DNA of 64,000 nucleotides from Natronosalvus halobius (GTDB lineage Archaea > Halobacteriota > Halobacteria > Halobacteriales > Natrialbaceae), in the NCBI RefSeq assembly GCF_024138145.1, contig NZ_CP099997.1:186001-250000 (forward strand). The letters are read 5' to 3'. Within the stretch, counting starts at the first letter, position 1. Every line of letters begins with the position of its first letter. This document shows, one piece after another, positions 9,056-18,091 of this stretch. A program made the position numbers and the translations under genes. The notes beneath the pieces were generated by a model, which saw only the letters and a program-made list of their open reading frames with translations, ran no database searches and was not told where the DNA came from.

Positions 9056-10345
9056 TTACTCGAGACTCCGCTCGAGTCCGTAGGTCTTCTCTCGCGCGCC
9101 GACGATCACGAGGTCGTCGACGACCAGGCTCCTGACGTCGGGAATCGACGCAGTAGCCTCAATTTCGCCCGCTCGAGTCAGTCGAACGAGTCCGGTTTCG
9201 GTCACGACGTACAGCGCATCCTGGGCAGGGTACAGCCGCTCGATCTCGTTCTCGATCGGCGTCGTCCATCGCTCGCTCCCGTCGAGGCTTCGGAGACTAA
9301 CCTCGTTTTCGTCCGTGGCGAGGAGTATGCCGTCTGCGGTCAGGGCGAGGGAACCCTTCTCTTCTCGTTCGATCGACCACCGGAGGTTTCCATCCGCGGG
9401 GTCGAGTACGCCTATCGCGTAGCCGAACGTCACGACCAGGGAATCGTCCTCGAGCGCGTGGACTGCGACAGCACTCTCGAGTGTCGTCGTCCAGTCGGAT
9501 TCGCCGTTTGTGAGTCGTCCCACGGCGTCGTAGGTGCTGTAGTAGATCGCTTCCGGATCGGTGGTTCCGTCGCCGTCATCAGCGAGGTGAAACGTCCGCA
9601 CTCGGTCATCACCGAGGTCGTGGTGCCACTGTTCGTCGCCAGTGTCGGCCTCGAAGGCCAGGAACTCGCCGTACTTCGTGACGTAGACGACACCGTCCGC
9701 GACGGCCTCGACGCGAGGATCGACCGGGTGATCGTCCTCCCCATCGACGGATTTCGACCAGACAGTGTCTCCGCTCTCGGCGTCGACGGCCCACACGTTC
9801 CCGTCGTCGCTCCCGACGTAGATTGTCCCGTTCCACAGGCGGGGCTGGTGATAGACGCTTCCGGTATCGAGCGTCCAGCGTTCAGTGCCGTCGAGATCGA
9901 GCGCGTGGAGTCGGCCACTACCACTTCCTATCGCGTCGTCACCGTAGCCAGCGTAGAGACCGTCGTCGACGAGCGGACGAGTGAACGAAGAGTACCCGTT
10001 CGCCTCACCATAGGCCCATAGACGGTCTCCAGTTTCGGCCTCGAGGGCGACGAAGCCACCGCTTCCGTGCATAAAGTCTTCCCGCCCGTAAACGACGCCG
10101 TCGACCGCAGTGTCGAGCCACGTGCCTACCTCGTACGTCCAAACCGGAGCCAGGTCCTCGAGAGAGTCGGTATTTTCGCCGCCGGATTCACTGCCGTTCT
10201 GGCCATCCGTCGTCTCGTTCCCACCGGTTCCTGGATCGTATACGCCGGTTCCGTCCCCGGGTTTTTCGTCGCTATCGCTCAGACAGCCGGCCAGTGAAAT
10301 CGTCCCCAGCCCGAGTAAAACCGCTCGGCGCGTCGATCGTGTCAT
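9056..10345 (-). CDS. PQQ-repeat beta-propeller lipoprotein
   Basis: A roughly 429-residue exported lipoprotein. The N-terminus MTRSTRRAVLLGLG ends in a lipobox (SLAGC). An ATG four codons upstream (10357) is possible; 10345 is preferred because a TATA-like CACTTATCC about 25 nt upstream would make it leaderless. After a Gly/Asn/Glu linker come at least six blade-like repeats of the form ...A.D.ETGD.LW (for example YVGSDDGNVWAVDAESGDTV), typical of PQQ-enzyme repeats and of BamB-like propellers. No dehydrogenase active-site residues are evident, so it is more likely a scaffold or binding protein than a quinoprotein enzyme. Specific role unknown. Confidence 0.88.
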   Translation of the reverse strand: MTRSTRRAVLLGLGTISLAGCLSDSDEKPGDGTGVYDPGTGGNETTDGQNGSESGGENTDSLEDLAPVWTYEVGTWLDTAVDGVVYGREDFMHGSGGFVALEAETGDRLWAYGEANGYSSFTRPLVDDGLYAGYGDDAIGSGSGRLHALDLDGTERWTLDTGSVYHQPRLWNGTIYVGSDDGNVWAVDAESGDTVWSKSVDGEDDHPVDPRVEAVADGVVYVTKYGEFLAFEADTGDEQWHHDLGDDRVRTFHLADDGDGTTDPEAIYYSTYDAVGRLTNGESDWTTTLESAVAVHALEDDSLVVTFGYAIGVLDPADGNLRWSIEREEKGSLALTADGILLATDENEVSLRSLDGSERWTTPIENEIERLYPAQDALYVVTETGLVRLTRAGEIEATASIPDVRSLVVDDLVIVGAREKTYGLERSLE

Positions 10346-10581
10346 ACTGGAATCCATTCGGCGTCGGGATAAGTGCCTTCGTCTAGCTCAAAGAGCGCTT
10401 TCAGGTTCGTCGATCGCCGAGGTGGTCTCGTCGAATCTCTGGGATACTATAAAAACGATAGCAATCGCTTCTGTCCGTTATGGACGGCCGGTTTCGACGT
10501 TTTTCATCGAGCGACGTGCGGCTACCGACAGGGGACGCACCGCTCTCGAGGTGAGCCAGCGAGTACCGTCAGCGAAAACAC

Positions 10582-10866
10582 TCAGTCGATGTGCCCTTCG
10601 CGGCGCAGCTGGTCGGCGTCCTGGCCGGTGTAGCGCCACTCGATCGTCGCCTTCTCGTCCTGCCAGTCCCAGGGTTCGGCGACGACGATGTCGTCCTCGT
10701 TGATCCAGGTCCGGTACTTCATACGGCCGGGAATACGGCCGAGACGGGTCTTGCCGTCCTCACACTGGAGTCGGACGTGGTTGCCGCCGAGGTGTTCGGT
10801 GACCACGGCGAACACTTCGTCATCGTTGGGCATCCGCAAATTGCGTCGTTGGTGTTCTTCGCTCAC
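10582..10866 (-). CDS. eif1A: Translation initiation factor aIF1A
   Basis: A 94-residue protein with the S1-like OB fold of eIF1A/IF1, which binds the A site of the small ribosomal subunit during initiation. The conserved segments [34 protein letters not shown] and [20 protein letters not shown] are unmistakable. The start is a GTG at 10866; no in-frame ATG lies nearby upstream. Single gene, with a promoter probably in the AT-richer stretch about 10895-10920. Confidence 0.97.
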   Translation of the reverse strand: MSEEHQRRNLRMPNDDEVFAVVTEHLGGNHVRLQCEDGKTRLGRIPGRMKYRTWINEDDIVVAEPWDWQDEKATIEWRYTGQDADQLRREGHID

Positions 10867-11093
10867 ACCATCACTACGAACTCCAGCGGTATAACGTATC
10901 GGTGGCTCGTGGTATCATATAACGAGACACTCGAGAGAGAAACACAGAGACGCGCCCGCCGGTTCGCGTCGGACTCGAGGGGCGTCGACACGCGGTGCGT
11001 CGGACTCGACCGCCACGACGGGGTACTGGACCTGTACACCTCGGTAGCCTATGACTCGATATACGTCGAGAGCTATCCGTGGGTATCGGTCCT

Positions 11094-11162
11094 GGTCGAC
11101 TGCCGCCTGCTGGTTATCGATTCCGGTCGACTGCCGCCTGCTGGTTATCGATCCCGGTCGAC
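11094..11162. repeat. 31 bp tandem repeat (2.2 copies) across the glmU stop codon
   Basis: Units at 11094-11124 and 11125-11155 differ at one or two bases and are followed by a third partial GGTCGAC. Each unit carries GGTTATCGAT, so the glmU stop codon (TAA, rc of 11145-11147) and its last codons are duplicated just beyond the gene end. Confidence 0.85.
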
Positions 11163-12326
11163 GGTCTCTCCAGGATAGCTCGTGGCACCAGCGGAGAGCT
11201 TCAACCCCGGTGTCAGGCTGGTGTTGATACCCGTTTTGACCTCGTCACCCGCGACGACGCCGAACTTTCGGCGACCGGTTGAGACGCGCTCTCCTTTTAC
11301 GGTGAACCGGACATCCTCGCCGTCGTGGCGCAGGTTCGCGACGTTCGTCCCGGCACCGAAGTTCACGTTCTCCCCGAGGACGCTGTCGCCCACGTACGAG
11401 AGGTGACCCACGGTCGCTCCCGCCGAGAGGACGCTGTTTTTCACCTCGACTGCGTGGCCGACTTTCGCGCCCTCGCCGACGAGCGTCGAGCCGCGAATGT
11501 AGGCGTTCGGACCCACGGTTGCCCCCTCGCGGATCAGTGCCGGCCCCTCGATCACGACGCCGGCGCGGATCTTCGCGCCCTCCTCGACCACGACCGGCCC
11601 CTCGAGCACGGCGTCCTCACTCACGTCGCCGTCGATCCGGGGATCGAGTTCGCCGAGTTTCCACTCGTTGGCCTCGAGCAACTCCCACGGGCGGCCGACG
11701 TCGAGCCAGCGGTCGACGACCACGGGCGTGACGTCGAACTCGTCGATTACGGTCGCAAGCACGTCCGTGATCTCGTACTCGCCGCGCTCGCTCTCGGGGA
11801 CCTCGAGCCACGCTTTCGCCTCGGCGGGGAAGGCGTAAGCCCCGGCGTTGGCGAGGTTGGTGGGCGGGTTCTCCGGCTTTTCGACGATGTCCGTGACGCT
11901 CTCGTCGTCGGTGCTGAGCACGCCGTAGTGCTGGGGTTCCTCGACTTCGATCGCACAGACGGCAGGACAGCGAGTGAATAATTCGTCGATGGCCGCCTGA
12001 TCGTAGAGGTTGTCCCCGTTGAGGACGGCGAAGGGACCCTCGAGGTGATCGCGCGCCGCGTTGACAGCGTGGGCAGTTCCCTCCTGGGACTCCTGGACGG
12101 CGTAGCGAATCGGCGTCGAACGGTACTCCGTGCCGAAATGCGAGCGGACCGCATCGGCCTCGTACCCGATTACCAGAACGATTTCGTCGGCTCCGGCGTC
12201 GATGGCGGTATCGACGGTGTGGCCGAGTAGCGGGCGATCGGCAACCGGGAGCATCGGTTTCGGCAACTCGCCCGAGAGCGGACGAATCCGGGTCCCCTCT
12301 CCAGCAGCGAGAATCACGGCTTTCAT
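11145..12326 (-). CDS. glmU: GlmU-like sugar-1-phosphate nucleotidyltransferase / acetyltransferase
   Basis: A 393-residue bifunctional protein. The N-terminal half is a nucleotidyltransferase (LAAGEGTRIRPLSGELPKPM at residue 6; the AVLNGDNLYD catalytic Asp near 100). The C-terminal half, from about residue 235, is a left-handed beta-helix acyltransferase with hexapeptide repeats (GAKIRAGVVIEGPALIREGA, GATVGHLSYVGDSVLGENVN). This is the archaeal glucosamine-1-phosphate acetyltransferase / UDP-GlcNAc pyrophosphorylase arrangement, fitting with glmS close by. Its C-terminal YPGETVDRDR runs into a 31 bp tandem repeat. Exact sugar (GlcN-1-P versus glucose-1-P) cannot be proved from sequence alone. 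Confidence 0.9.
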   Translation of the reverse strand: MKAVILAAGEGTRIRPLSGELPKPMLPVADRPLLGHTVDTAIDAGADEIVLVIGYEADAVRSHFGTEYRSTPIRYAVQESQEGTAHAVNAARDHLEGPFAVLNGDNLYDQAAIDELFTRCPAVCAIEVEEPQHYGVLSTDDESVTDIVEKPENPPTNLANAGAYAFPAEAKAWLEVPESERGEYEITDVLATVIDEFDVTPVVVDRWLDVGRPWELLEANEWKLGELDPRIDGDVSEDAVLEGPVVVEEGAKIRAGVVIEGPALIREGATVGPNAYIRGSTLVGEGAKVGHAVEVKNSVLSAGATVGHLSYVGDSVLGENVNFGAGTNVANLRHDGEDVRFTVKGERVSTGRRKFGVVAGDEVKTGINTSLTPGLKLSAGATSYPGETVDRDR

Positions 12327-12333
12327 CAGTACC

Positions 12334-12372
12334 TACGGGTTATACGAATTCACGGATAACTATACGGGTTAT
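12334..12372. promoter_or_regulatory. Direct repeat in the glmU promoter region
   Basis: TACGGGTTAT occurs at about 12334-12343 and again at about 12363-12372, 29 bp apart, immediately upstream of the glmU ATG on the minus strand. It could be a paired operator or simply part of the TATA region; the evidence is the repeat alone. Confidence 0.4.
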
Positions 12373-12529
12373 GGGATGAGAAGGTGCAAAACCTCGCCGT
12401 TCACGGTGGGGATACGCGCCGTCACTGGATGACACTACCCACCGATGACTGCACGGCTGGATATTCCACGTACCAGCCCAAACATTCACAATAAAAGGCA
12501 CCATAACTGGTTATGGAGACGTTTCACGA

Positions 12530-13845
12530 ATGTACGTCCACCGCACATATCGGGCGAAAATCCGCAACCACTCACCAGTGGAGCGGATGCTCGACCTGCA
12601 CGCATGGAGTGCATCGAAACCGTGGAACGTTGCGAACCATCACTCCCGGCAAGTGTGGGAGGAAACTGGCGAGATTCCCGACGATTCGGACTTGAAGCGC
12701 GAGTTGAAAGGTCACACCAAATACAAGGGACTGCACAGCCAGTCCAGTCAGCGCGTTCTGGAGGAACTCGCTGAAGCCTTCAACTCGTGGTATGGCAAAC
12801 GCAAGAACGACTCTCGTGCGAATCCGCCCGGCTACCGCAAGAAAAACTACTACGACGACAACGACAACCGCGTCCACGAAGAACACCCGCGTTCCACCGT
12901 GACGTGGAAGCAGAAAGGCATCCGTCACGACTCGAAACACAATCGCGTCCGCCTCTCGAAGGGCGCGAACCACAAAACCACCCGCGAGACTGGGACTACA
13001 TCCTCGTCGAGTACGAGACTCGTCCCGAGGTCACGGTTGAAAACCTGCAACAAGTCAGGGCCGTCTACAGCAAGTCGAAACAGCGGTGGGAACTCCACCT
13101 TGTCTGCAAACACGAAGTGGAGACACCCGACGCACCCGGCACCGAGACGGCGGGCATCGACCTCGGCATCTGCAACTTCGCCGCCGTCGCATACAGCACC
13201 GAGGAATCCGACCTCTATCCCGGCAACCGCTTGAAGCAAGACGGGTACTACTTCCCGAAAGAAATCGCCAAGTGCGACGACTCGGGCGGTAAAGAAGCTA
13301 CTCGTCTGCACGCGAAGTGGTCGGAGCGCCGCACCCACTTCTTCCACAGTCTCGCCAAACACATCGTCGAACGGTGTATTGAGAGAGGAGTGGGGCGCAT
13401 CAACATCGGTAAACTCAACGGTATTCGAGAGGACGAGAACGGTGAGTCGAAAAGCTGGGGTCGGCACGGCAACCTTGACTTGCACGGGTGGGCGTTCGAC
13501 CGCTTCACGAAGATACTCACTTACAAAGCGAAAGTCGAGGGCATCGAGGTCGTAGAAGTATCCGAACGCGACACGAGCAAGACGTGTTGCGTATGCGGCA
13601 GGAAAGTCGATAGTCAGCGCGTTGAACGCGGCCTGTACGTGTGCGACGAACACGATGATGCGTTCAACGCCGACGTGAATGGGGCGGAGAATATCCGTCT
13701 CGACATTAATCAAAGTAACTCCGAGTCTTCGGCCAGTTTGGACGAGGATAGGAGTACCGGCTGGTTGGCACAGCCCGGAGTCTACCTTCACGACTTGACA
13801 CGCGGATTCTTACCGCGTGACCAAGTGGTAGACTGCAAACCATAA
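12530..13845 (+). pseudogene. tnpB: IS1341-type transposase TnpB, frameshifted
   Basis: Two overlapping frames together give a full-length TnpB of about 438 residues. The first (from MYVHRTYRAKIRNHSPVE at 12530) runs to about RLSKGANHK; the second picks up at PRDWDYILVEYETRPEVTVE. The switch is near 12965-12985 and fits loss of one base. The RuvC-like nuclease begins at GIDLGICNFAAVAY and ends at NADVNGAENI; the zinc knuckle has CCVC but its second pair reads CDEH, where CXXC is usual. The C-terminus GWLAQPGVYLHD is typical of haloarchaeal IS1341 proteins. A programmed frameshift is possible, but a mutation is simpler. Confidence 0.85.
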
Positions 13846-13889
13846 TATCCCAACGCTCGGGAATCCTCGCCCTTCAGGGCGGGGAGGAT
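13800..13889 (+). ncRNA. Possible TnpB guide RNA (omega/re RNA) region
   Basis: In IS200/605 elements the guide RNA overlaps the 3' end of tnpB and the right-end hairpin, with the guide lying just outside the element. The hairpin at 13863-13889 is visible; transcription and the RNA's 5' boundary are inferred. With a broken TnpB the RNA may be non-functional. Confidence 0.3.
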
Positions 13890-14315
13890 GTCAAACGATC
13901 ACCCGATGGGAACGTGACCGACTCTCGAGGACGTCGTTCAGCGAAGGAGGTGCGAGGACGTTCCGTCGAGCGCTTCGGTCCGGCGTCGAGATCGAACCAC
14001 CGCCCGAGCGAGCACGATTGGGTGAACGGTTCGCATCCGTTTTCCCGAGTGTTGCAACTGGCCGCATCGGGTTCCTTCGCGTCCGTTCGCCCCGAAAACG
14101 GCGGACACCACTCGATCGACTGGTGGCTGTCTATCCCGCGACTAATTTCGTATTACGTGTGAATAACGATCCATTACACGTCCATCGTCGGTTGATTGTC
14201 CGGATTTCGGGACACTGTCCTATTCGAGACTTGCACGGCGTTTTGAAACCCTTGCAGCCGATTTCATTCGTTAGGCGACCTATAGTAAATACCCTAACGT
14301 CGAAAGAGGCTGTTG
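13890..14315. other. Gene-free region downstream of the IS element
   Basis: No coding sequence is supported here. The last part is the AT-rich promoter of the next gene: TATAGTAAAT at about 14281-14290 lies 26-35 nt before the ATG at 14316, as expected for a leaderless transcript. Confidence 0.5.
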
Positions 14316-14525
14316 ATGTCGACTGAACCAACGCAGTGGACCCCGATGGCGTCTCGAGAGGCGGCGACCACGACTACACCCGAGTGCCTGAACTGTGGCA
14401 ACCGGGTGACCCGGCAGTTCGCCCGCGTGTTCGGCGACAACCGAGACGACGTCCACGCGTGCCCGGACTGTTCGACCTACCGCGAGATGAAGACGGCCGA
14501 TTTCATCCCCGAAGATCGGCGCTGA
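14316..14525 (+). CDS. Small zinc-ribbon protein, DUF7563-like
   Basis: A 69-residue protein with two Cys pairs (ECLNCG and HACPDC) around RVTRQFARVFGDNRDDV, the recognisable core of haloarchaeal DUF7563 zinc-finger proteins. Start is the ATG at 14316 (a TTG one codon earlier is less likely). A TATA-like box lies 26-35 nt upstream, so it is probably leaderless. Function unknown; such very small zinc proteins are abundant in haloarchaea. No operon partner. Confidence 0.88.
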   Translation: MSTEPTQWTPMASREAATTTTPECLNCGNRVTRQFARVFGDNRDDVHACPDCSTYREMKTADFIPEDRR

Positions 14526-14638
14526 CCGCCCGTCGTGGTTCGTAAACCCCTACCTGACCACTCGGCCCCCACGCTCCACGGCTTGACCACCAAAATTGCC
14601 TCGTCCGGGAATTGCCTGTCACTCGAGACCGAGGCGAT

Positions 14639-15736
14639 TTATTCGACGCGATCGCGCGCCGCCGCCACGACCAGCGGCAGCGTAATGGTCGCGTCAGCGT
14701 ACACCGACACATTTTGAGCCTCTGGCTCGAGTTTCCCCCACGACCTGGCTTCGTCGAGGGTCGCCCCGGAGAGTCCGCCGGTCTGGGGCGGGTCCATCGT
14801 CAGTTGAACGGCGTAGTCGTAGGCTCGCGGGGTGACCAGCATCGTCTGGAGGGTGAAGTTCTTCGGCACCCCGCCACCGACGACGAACGCGCCGGCCTCG
14901 TCCGCCTCGAACGCGAGGTCCGTCAGGCCGGTCATGTCCCCCAGCGCGTCGAGTGAGAAGGCAGTCGTCTGGGAGTACATCCAGGCCTGGAGTCCCAGCA
15001 CCGAATCCTGGACCGCGGGACAGTAGATCGGTACGTCGTTCTCGTAGGCCGCCGCCGCGAGACCGGGATCCTCCTCGACGCCGTCTCGCTCGTTCACGTC
15101 CGCGTTCGCCCGACCGAGTTCGCGGGTCAGCCGTTCGATCGAGACCGACCCTTCGTCTTCGCACTCGGACTCGAGAACGGGAAAGACCTCTTCGCGGAGG
15201 TGGCTCTCGAACTCCGCGAAGTGTTCCTGGGGGAGGTAGACGTTGTAGATTCGGTCGACACCCTCCTCCCGAAGGCTTTCGTCGTGTTCGCGTTCGGTCT
15301 TGCCCTCCGTGTGGACGGCACCGTGATGGTGTTTGCCGCCGATGGCCTCGATCGAATCGTGGGTGAGGTTTGCCCCGGTCGTCACCAGGGCGTCGACGTA
15401 CCCGTCGCGAACGAGGTCAGAGACGATTTTGCGCATCCCTGTCGGAACCATCGCGCCCGCGAGGCCGAAGAAGACGGTGACGTCGTCGTCGAACATGGCG
15501 CTCGTGACGTCGATTGCCTCGTGGAGGTTCGCCGCACCGACGCCCGCGCGCCCGTACTGGCTCGCGAGGTCGTCGACGGACATCCCGGAACGGACTTCGG
15601 CGTGGCCGACGGGGTCGTGGGCGAATGTCTCTCGTTCGGGTTCGTGGTAGTCGGCCTCGTGTTCCGCGTCACGACCGTCGTGATCGTGACCATGGTCGTG
15701 ACCGTGATCGTGGTCGGGGGCCTCGTCGCCAGTCAT
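14639..15736 (-). CDS. dys: Deoxyhypusine synthase with His-rich N-terminus
   Basis: A 365-residue enzyme that transfers the aminobutyl group of spermidine (or agmatine in some archaea) to a lysine of translation factor aIF5A. Conserved elements include FFGLAGAMVPTGMRKIVSDL, TTGANLTHDSIEA, CPAVQDSVLG and GGGVPKNF, whose Lys carries the covalent intermediate. Start is the ATG at 15736 (MTGDEAPDH); an upstream in-frame codon at 15805 lies before family homology. Residues 8-35 form an unusual DHDHGHDHGHDHD stretch ahead of the core, possibly metal-chelating. Monocistronic. Confidence 0.95.
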   Translation of the reverse strand: MTGDEAPDHDHGHDHGHDHDGRDAEHEADYHEPERETFAHDPVGHAEVRSGMSVDDLASQYGRAGVGAANLHEAIDVTSAMFDDDVTVFFGLAGAMVPTGMRKIVSDLVRDGYVDALVTTGANLTHDSIEAIGGKHHHGAVHTEGKTEREHDESLREEGVDRIYNVYLPQEHFAEFESHLREEVFPVLESECEDEGSVSIERLTRELGRANADVNERDGVEEDPGLAAAAYENDVPIYCPAVQDSVLGLQAWMYSQTTAFSLDALGDMTGLTDLAFEADEAGAFVVGGGVPKNFTLQTMLVTPRAYDYAVQLTMDPPQTGGLSGATLDEARSWGKLEPEAQNVSVYADATITLPLVVAAARDRVE

Positions 15737-15954
15737 ACTCGAGCCTGGGGGAGCCAGTCGTTTCAACGCCGCGATTTCCCGCACGACAGTTGCGTCGAAT
15801 CTCACCCGCGTTCTCGACGGTTCTGGTCGTCGGTCTCGAGCGGTTCAGTCTGAACTGGGAGCCGCACGGCTCGCGGTTCGCGCCTCGCAGCTCGCACGTC
15901 GAGTCTGCGTCAAAAAATTAACGAAGCGTGGGAACCGTCGGCGTTCGCGTCAGG

Positions 15955-17634
15955 TCAGTCGTCGTACTCCTCACACAGCGTGTCGGTATCGGCGTCGGCC
16001 TCGTCGATCTTCTTGTTGTTGAAGTAGAGGTTGACCATCGCCTTCCCCTTCTTGTCGAGGTCGACCCAGAAGTAGTGGGTCTCGCCGACGTCGAGTTTGA
16101 TCGTGTCGGCTTCCTTGGTGTAGGCGCTCTTCCAGGTTACCCGGACCTTGTAGTCGTAGCAGTTGTGGATAGCGAACCTGGCCTTCCCTGGCTTCTTGCC
16201 CTTTCCGGGCCGATAGCAGAGCCCGTCGAGGTCGATGGCCTCTTTGGGGTTTTCGGGGCCACAGACCTTCTCAGCGACCACGTCGGTGTCGAGTTCCTCG
16301 CCGAGGTACGAGAGGGTCACGTCGTCGTCATCGTCGTCGATGTCGACCCAGAAATCCAACGAGTCCATCGCGGGGACGTAACCGGAGCCGTCGTACCCGC
16401 AGTCGTCATCGTCATCGTCGTCGACCGACCAGGACACGGGCACCGTCTGCTGGTTGTAGTTGAACACGCGGAAGCGTGCACGGCCGTTCTCGTGGCAGAC
16501 CGCCCGAAACCGGATCTTGTGCGGGTTCGGCGTGCAAAGTTCGTCGGTGTTGGCATCGGCCTCGTCGACCTGCTCGTCGTCGTAGAGCAGTTTGACGTGG
16601 GCTTTTCCCTTCTTGTCGAGGTCGGCCCAGAAGCACCGCTTGCCGCGTGCAGGGATCGTCAGGAGGCCCGACTGGTGCATGTAGGTGCTGCGCCAGACGA
16701 CCTCGACGTCCTCGTAGAACTCGTTGTGGACGCAGAACTTCGCCATTCCGGGGAAGTGGTCGCCCTTCTTCTTTTTCTTCCCTTTCGAGCCGTCATCGAC
16801 GTCGCCGATCGTGAACGCGCTCACCGACGACTCCTCGTCGTTCAGCGTGAACCGCGCGGTGTAGACGCCCGCTTCGGCCGGGTTCTTGACGTCGTCGAGG
16901 CAGACCCGAATTTCGTCGCCCTCCTCGAGGTCGTAGCTGCCGCCGAAGGTGAGCGTGAGCGTCTGGCCGTCGTCGTCATCGTCGACCTCGTCCAGGTCGT
17001 CGGTCACGTCGTCACCATTGAGCTCGACCGACACGTCCTCGTCGCCAACGTTCGATATGTCGACGCCGCTTCCACAGAAGTCGGCCTCGATCTCGTTCAG
17101 CGAGTTCCCGTCGGCGTCGTCCCCGACCGTGAGCGTGAAGCAGTACGTCGCGTCGTCGCAGGTGCCGTCGGGGTCGACCGAGACGTCGTTCTCGCCGTTG
17201 TAGACACGCTCGTCGATGTAACACGCGGGCTCGAGGTCGATCGCTTCCTTCGGATCTTCGGGCGCGCACACCTTCTGGTCGTTAGCGTGTTTGACGTCGA
17301 TCTGCTCGCCGTCGTAGAAGAGCCTGACTGTCGCGTCGCCGTGGTCGGCGTCGACCCAGAAGTACGCCGAGTCCTTGCCGGACACTTTGAGCGAGCCGGA
17401 CTGGTCGGTTCCGTAGACGTCCCAGGTGACTTTCACCGTCTTCTTGTTGTGGTTGTCGACGCGGAACTTCGATCGGTCTTCCTCGTAGCAACTGGCCACG
17501 AGCCTGATGTTGTCGGCCATCCCTTCGCCCGCGCTCACGGTTCCGGTGGCGAAGCCGGTGCCACCGAGGAGCGCGCCGGAGGCGGCGATTCGTTTGAGGC
17601 TGTCCCGTCTCGTGATGGATCGTTCGTCTGTCAT
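15955..17634 (-). CDS. Secreted acidic protein with four repeats of an FW(V/A)D domain
   Basis: A 559-residue Tat substrate (ITRRDSLKRIAASGALLGG, cleavage likely near VSA-GE). The mature part contains four copies of a domain of about 70 residues (56-123, 297-368, 385-458, 483-554). Each starts with a F.V.N strand, then V.VTW, an aromatic FW[VA]D[AIL]D motif, a strand ending in [VA]..LYY-type residues, and a terminal Cys. Copies 1 and 3 share the linker ENPKEAIDL/EDPKEAIDL and a following C-Y. Between copies 1 and 2 is a different beta domain (about 160-278) with a poly-Asp loop. I do not recognise the repeat; a calcium- or ligand-binding cell-surface beta-sandwich is a guess. No membrane anchor or PGF-type sorting signal is seen. 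Confidence 0.85.
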   Translation of the reverse strand: MTDERSITRRDSLKRIAASGALLGGTGFATGTVSAGEGMADNIRLVASCYEEDRSKFRVDNHNKKTVKVTWDVYGTDQSGSLKVSGKDSAYFWVDADHGDATVRLFYDGEQIDVKHANDQKVCAPEDPKEAIDLEPACYIDERVYNGENDVSVDPDGTCDDATYCFTLTVGDDADGNSLNEIEADFCGSGVDISNVGDEDVSVELNGDDVTDDLDEVDDDDDGQTLTLTFGGSYDLEEGDEIRVCLDDVKNPAEAGVYTARFTLNDEESSVSAFTIGDVDDGSKGKKKKKGDHFPGMAKFCVHNEFYEDVEVVWRSTYMHQSGLLTIPARGKRCFWADLDKKGKAHVKLLYDDEQVDEADANTDELCTPNPHKIRFRAVCHENGRARFRVFNYNQQTVPVSWSVDDDDDDDCGYDGSGYVPAMDSLDFWVDIDDDDDDVTLSYLGEELDTDVVAEKVCGPENPKEAIDLDGLCYRPGKGKKPGKARFAIHNCYDYKVRVTWKSAYTKEADTIKLDVGETHYFWVDLDKKGKAMVNLYFNNKKIDEADADTDTLCEEYDD

Positions 17635-18091
17635 CGTAGTCTCCCGGGGGATCGCCCCCAGAGTGAGTACACCTCCACGAGATTGACAGTTTGTAATCGA
17701 TGAACTACCGATTTTCACGAGGTTCATTCGGAGCGAACCGTCTCGCACGCGAGATTGCCACCCTCGCTGACCGAACGGAGATGTGAGAACCGCTCGAGTA
17801 ACAGGTCCCAAACCGAACTCCATCACCGATCAGCCGAGTGACAGGCCCCGTATCCGGTCAGCCAACTCCTCGCCTCGCTTCCCGGGTAGCGACCCCCTTC
17901 ACCGGAGACTGGTCGCCGTTCGAAGGAGTAGGAGGGAATTAACGGGCCCGAGAACCTGTCGTGTGGGGCCGTCGCCCCCTCGAGTCGATGTCGAGTGCCG
18001 GAACAGCGACGGCAGAAACGAACCGAAATTCGATGCAATGGTTGGCGAGCTAATTGGTCGTCGCGGGCGCGCTCGTCGCTGCCTCACCTGC
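17635..18091. other. Gene-free intergenic region
   Basis: About 460 bp between two minus-strand genes. I see no gene, repeat or convincing stem-loop. It should hold the promoter of the secreted repeat protein near 17650-17720. Confidence 0.45.

Larger units (their letters stand above)
12392..13889 (+). mobile_element. IS200/IS605-superfamily element, IS1341 type (TnpB only)
   Basis: The element is bounded by two similar hairpins: left at about 12392-12411 (CCTCGCCGTTCACGGTGGGG) and right at about 13863-13889 (CCTCGCCCTTCAGGGCGGGG core). Subterminal hairpins rather than terminal inverted repeats are the hallmark of IS200/605. It carries one broken tnpB and no tnpA, so it can move only if helped in trans. 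The right end just after tnpB is also where TnpB guide (omega/re) RNA is encoded in this superfamily. Exact ends are not fixed because the single-strand cleavage sites cannot be read without an empty site. Confidence 0.75.

Noticed and set aside
15928-17703. 591-residue plus-strand frame opposite the secreted repeat protein
   Set aside because: Val/Asp-rich mirror of the true gene; the minus-strand gene has a Tat signal and internal repeats.
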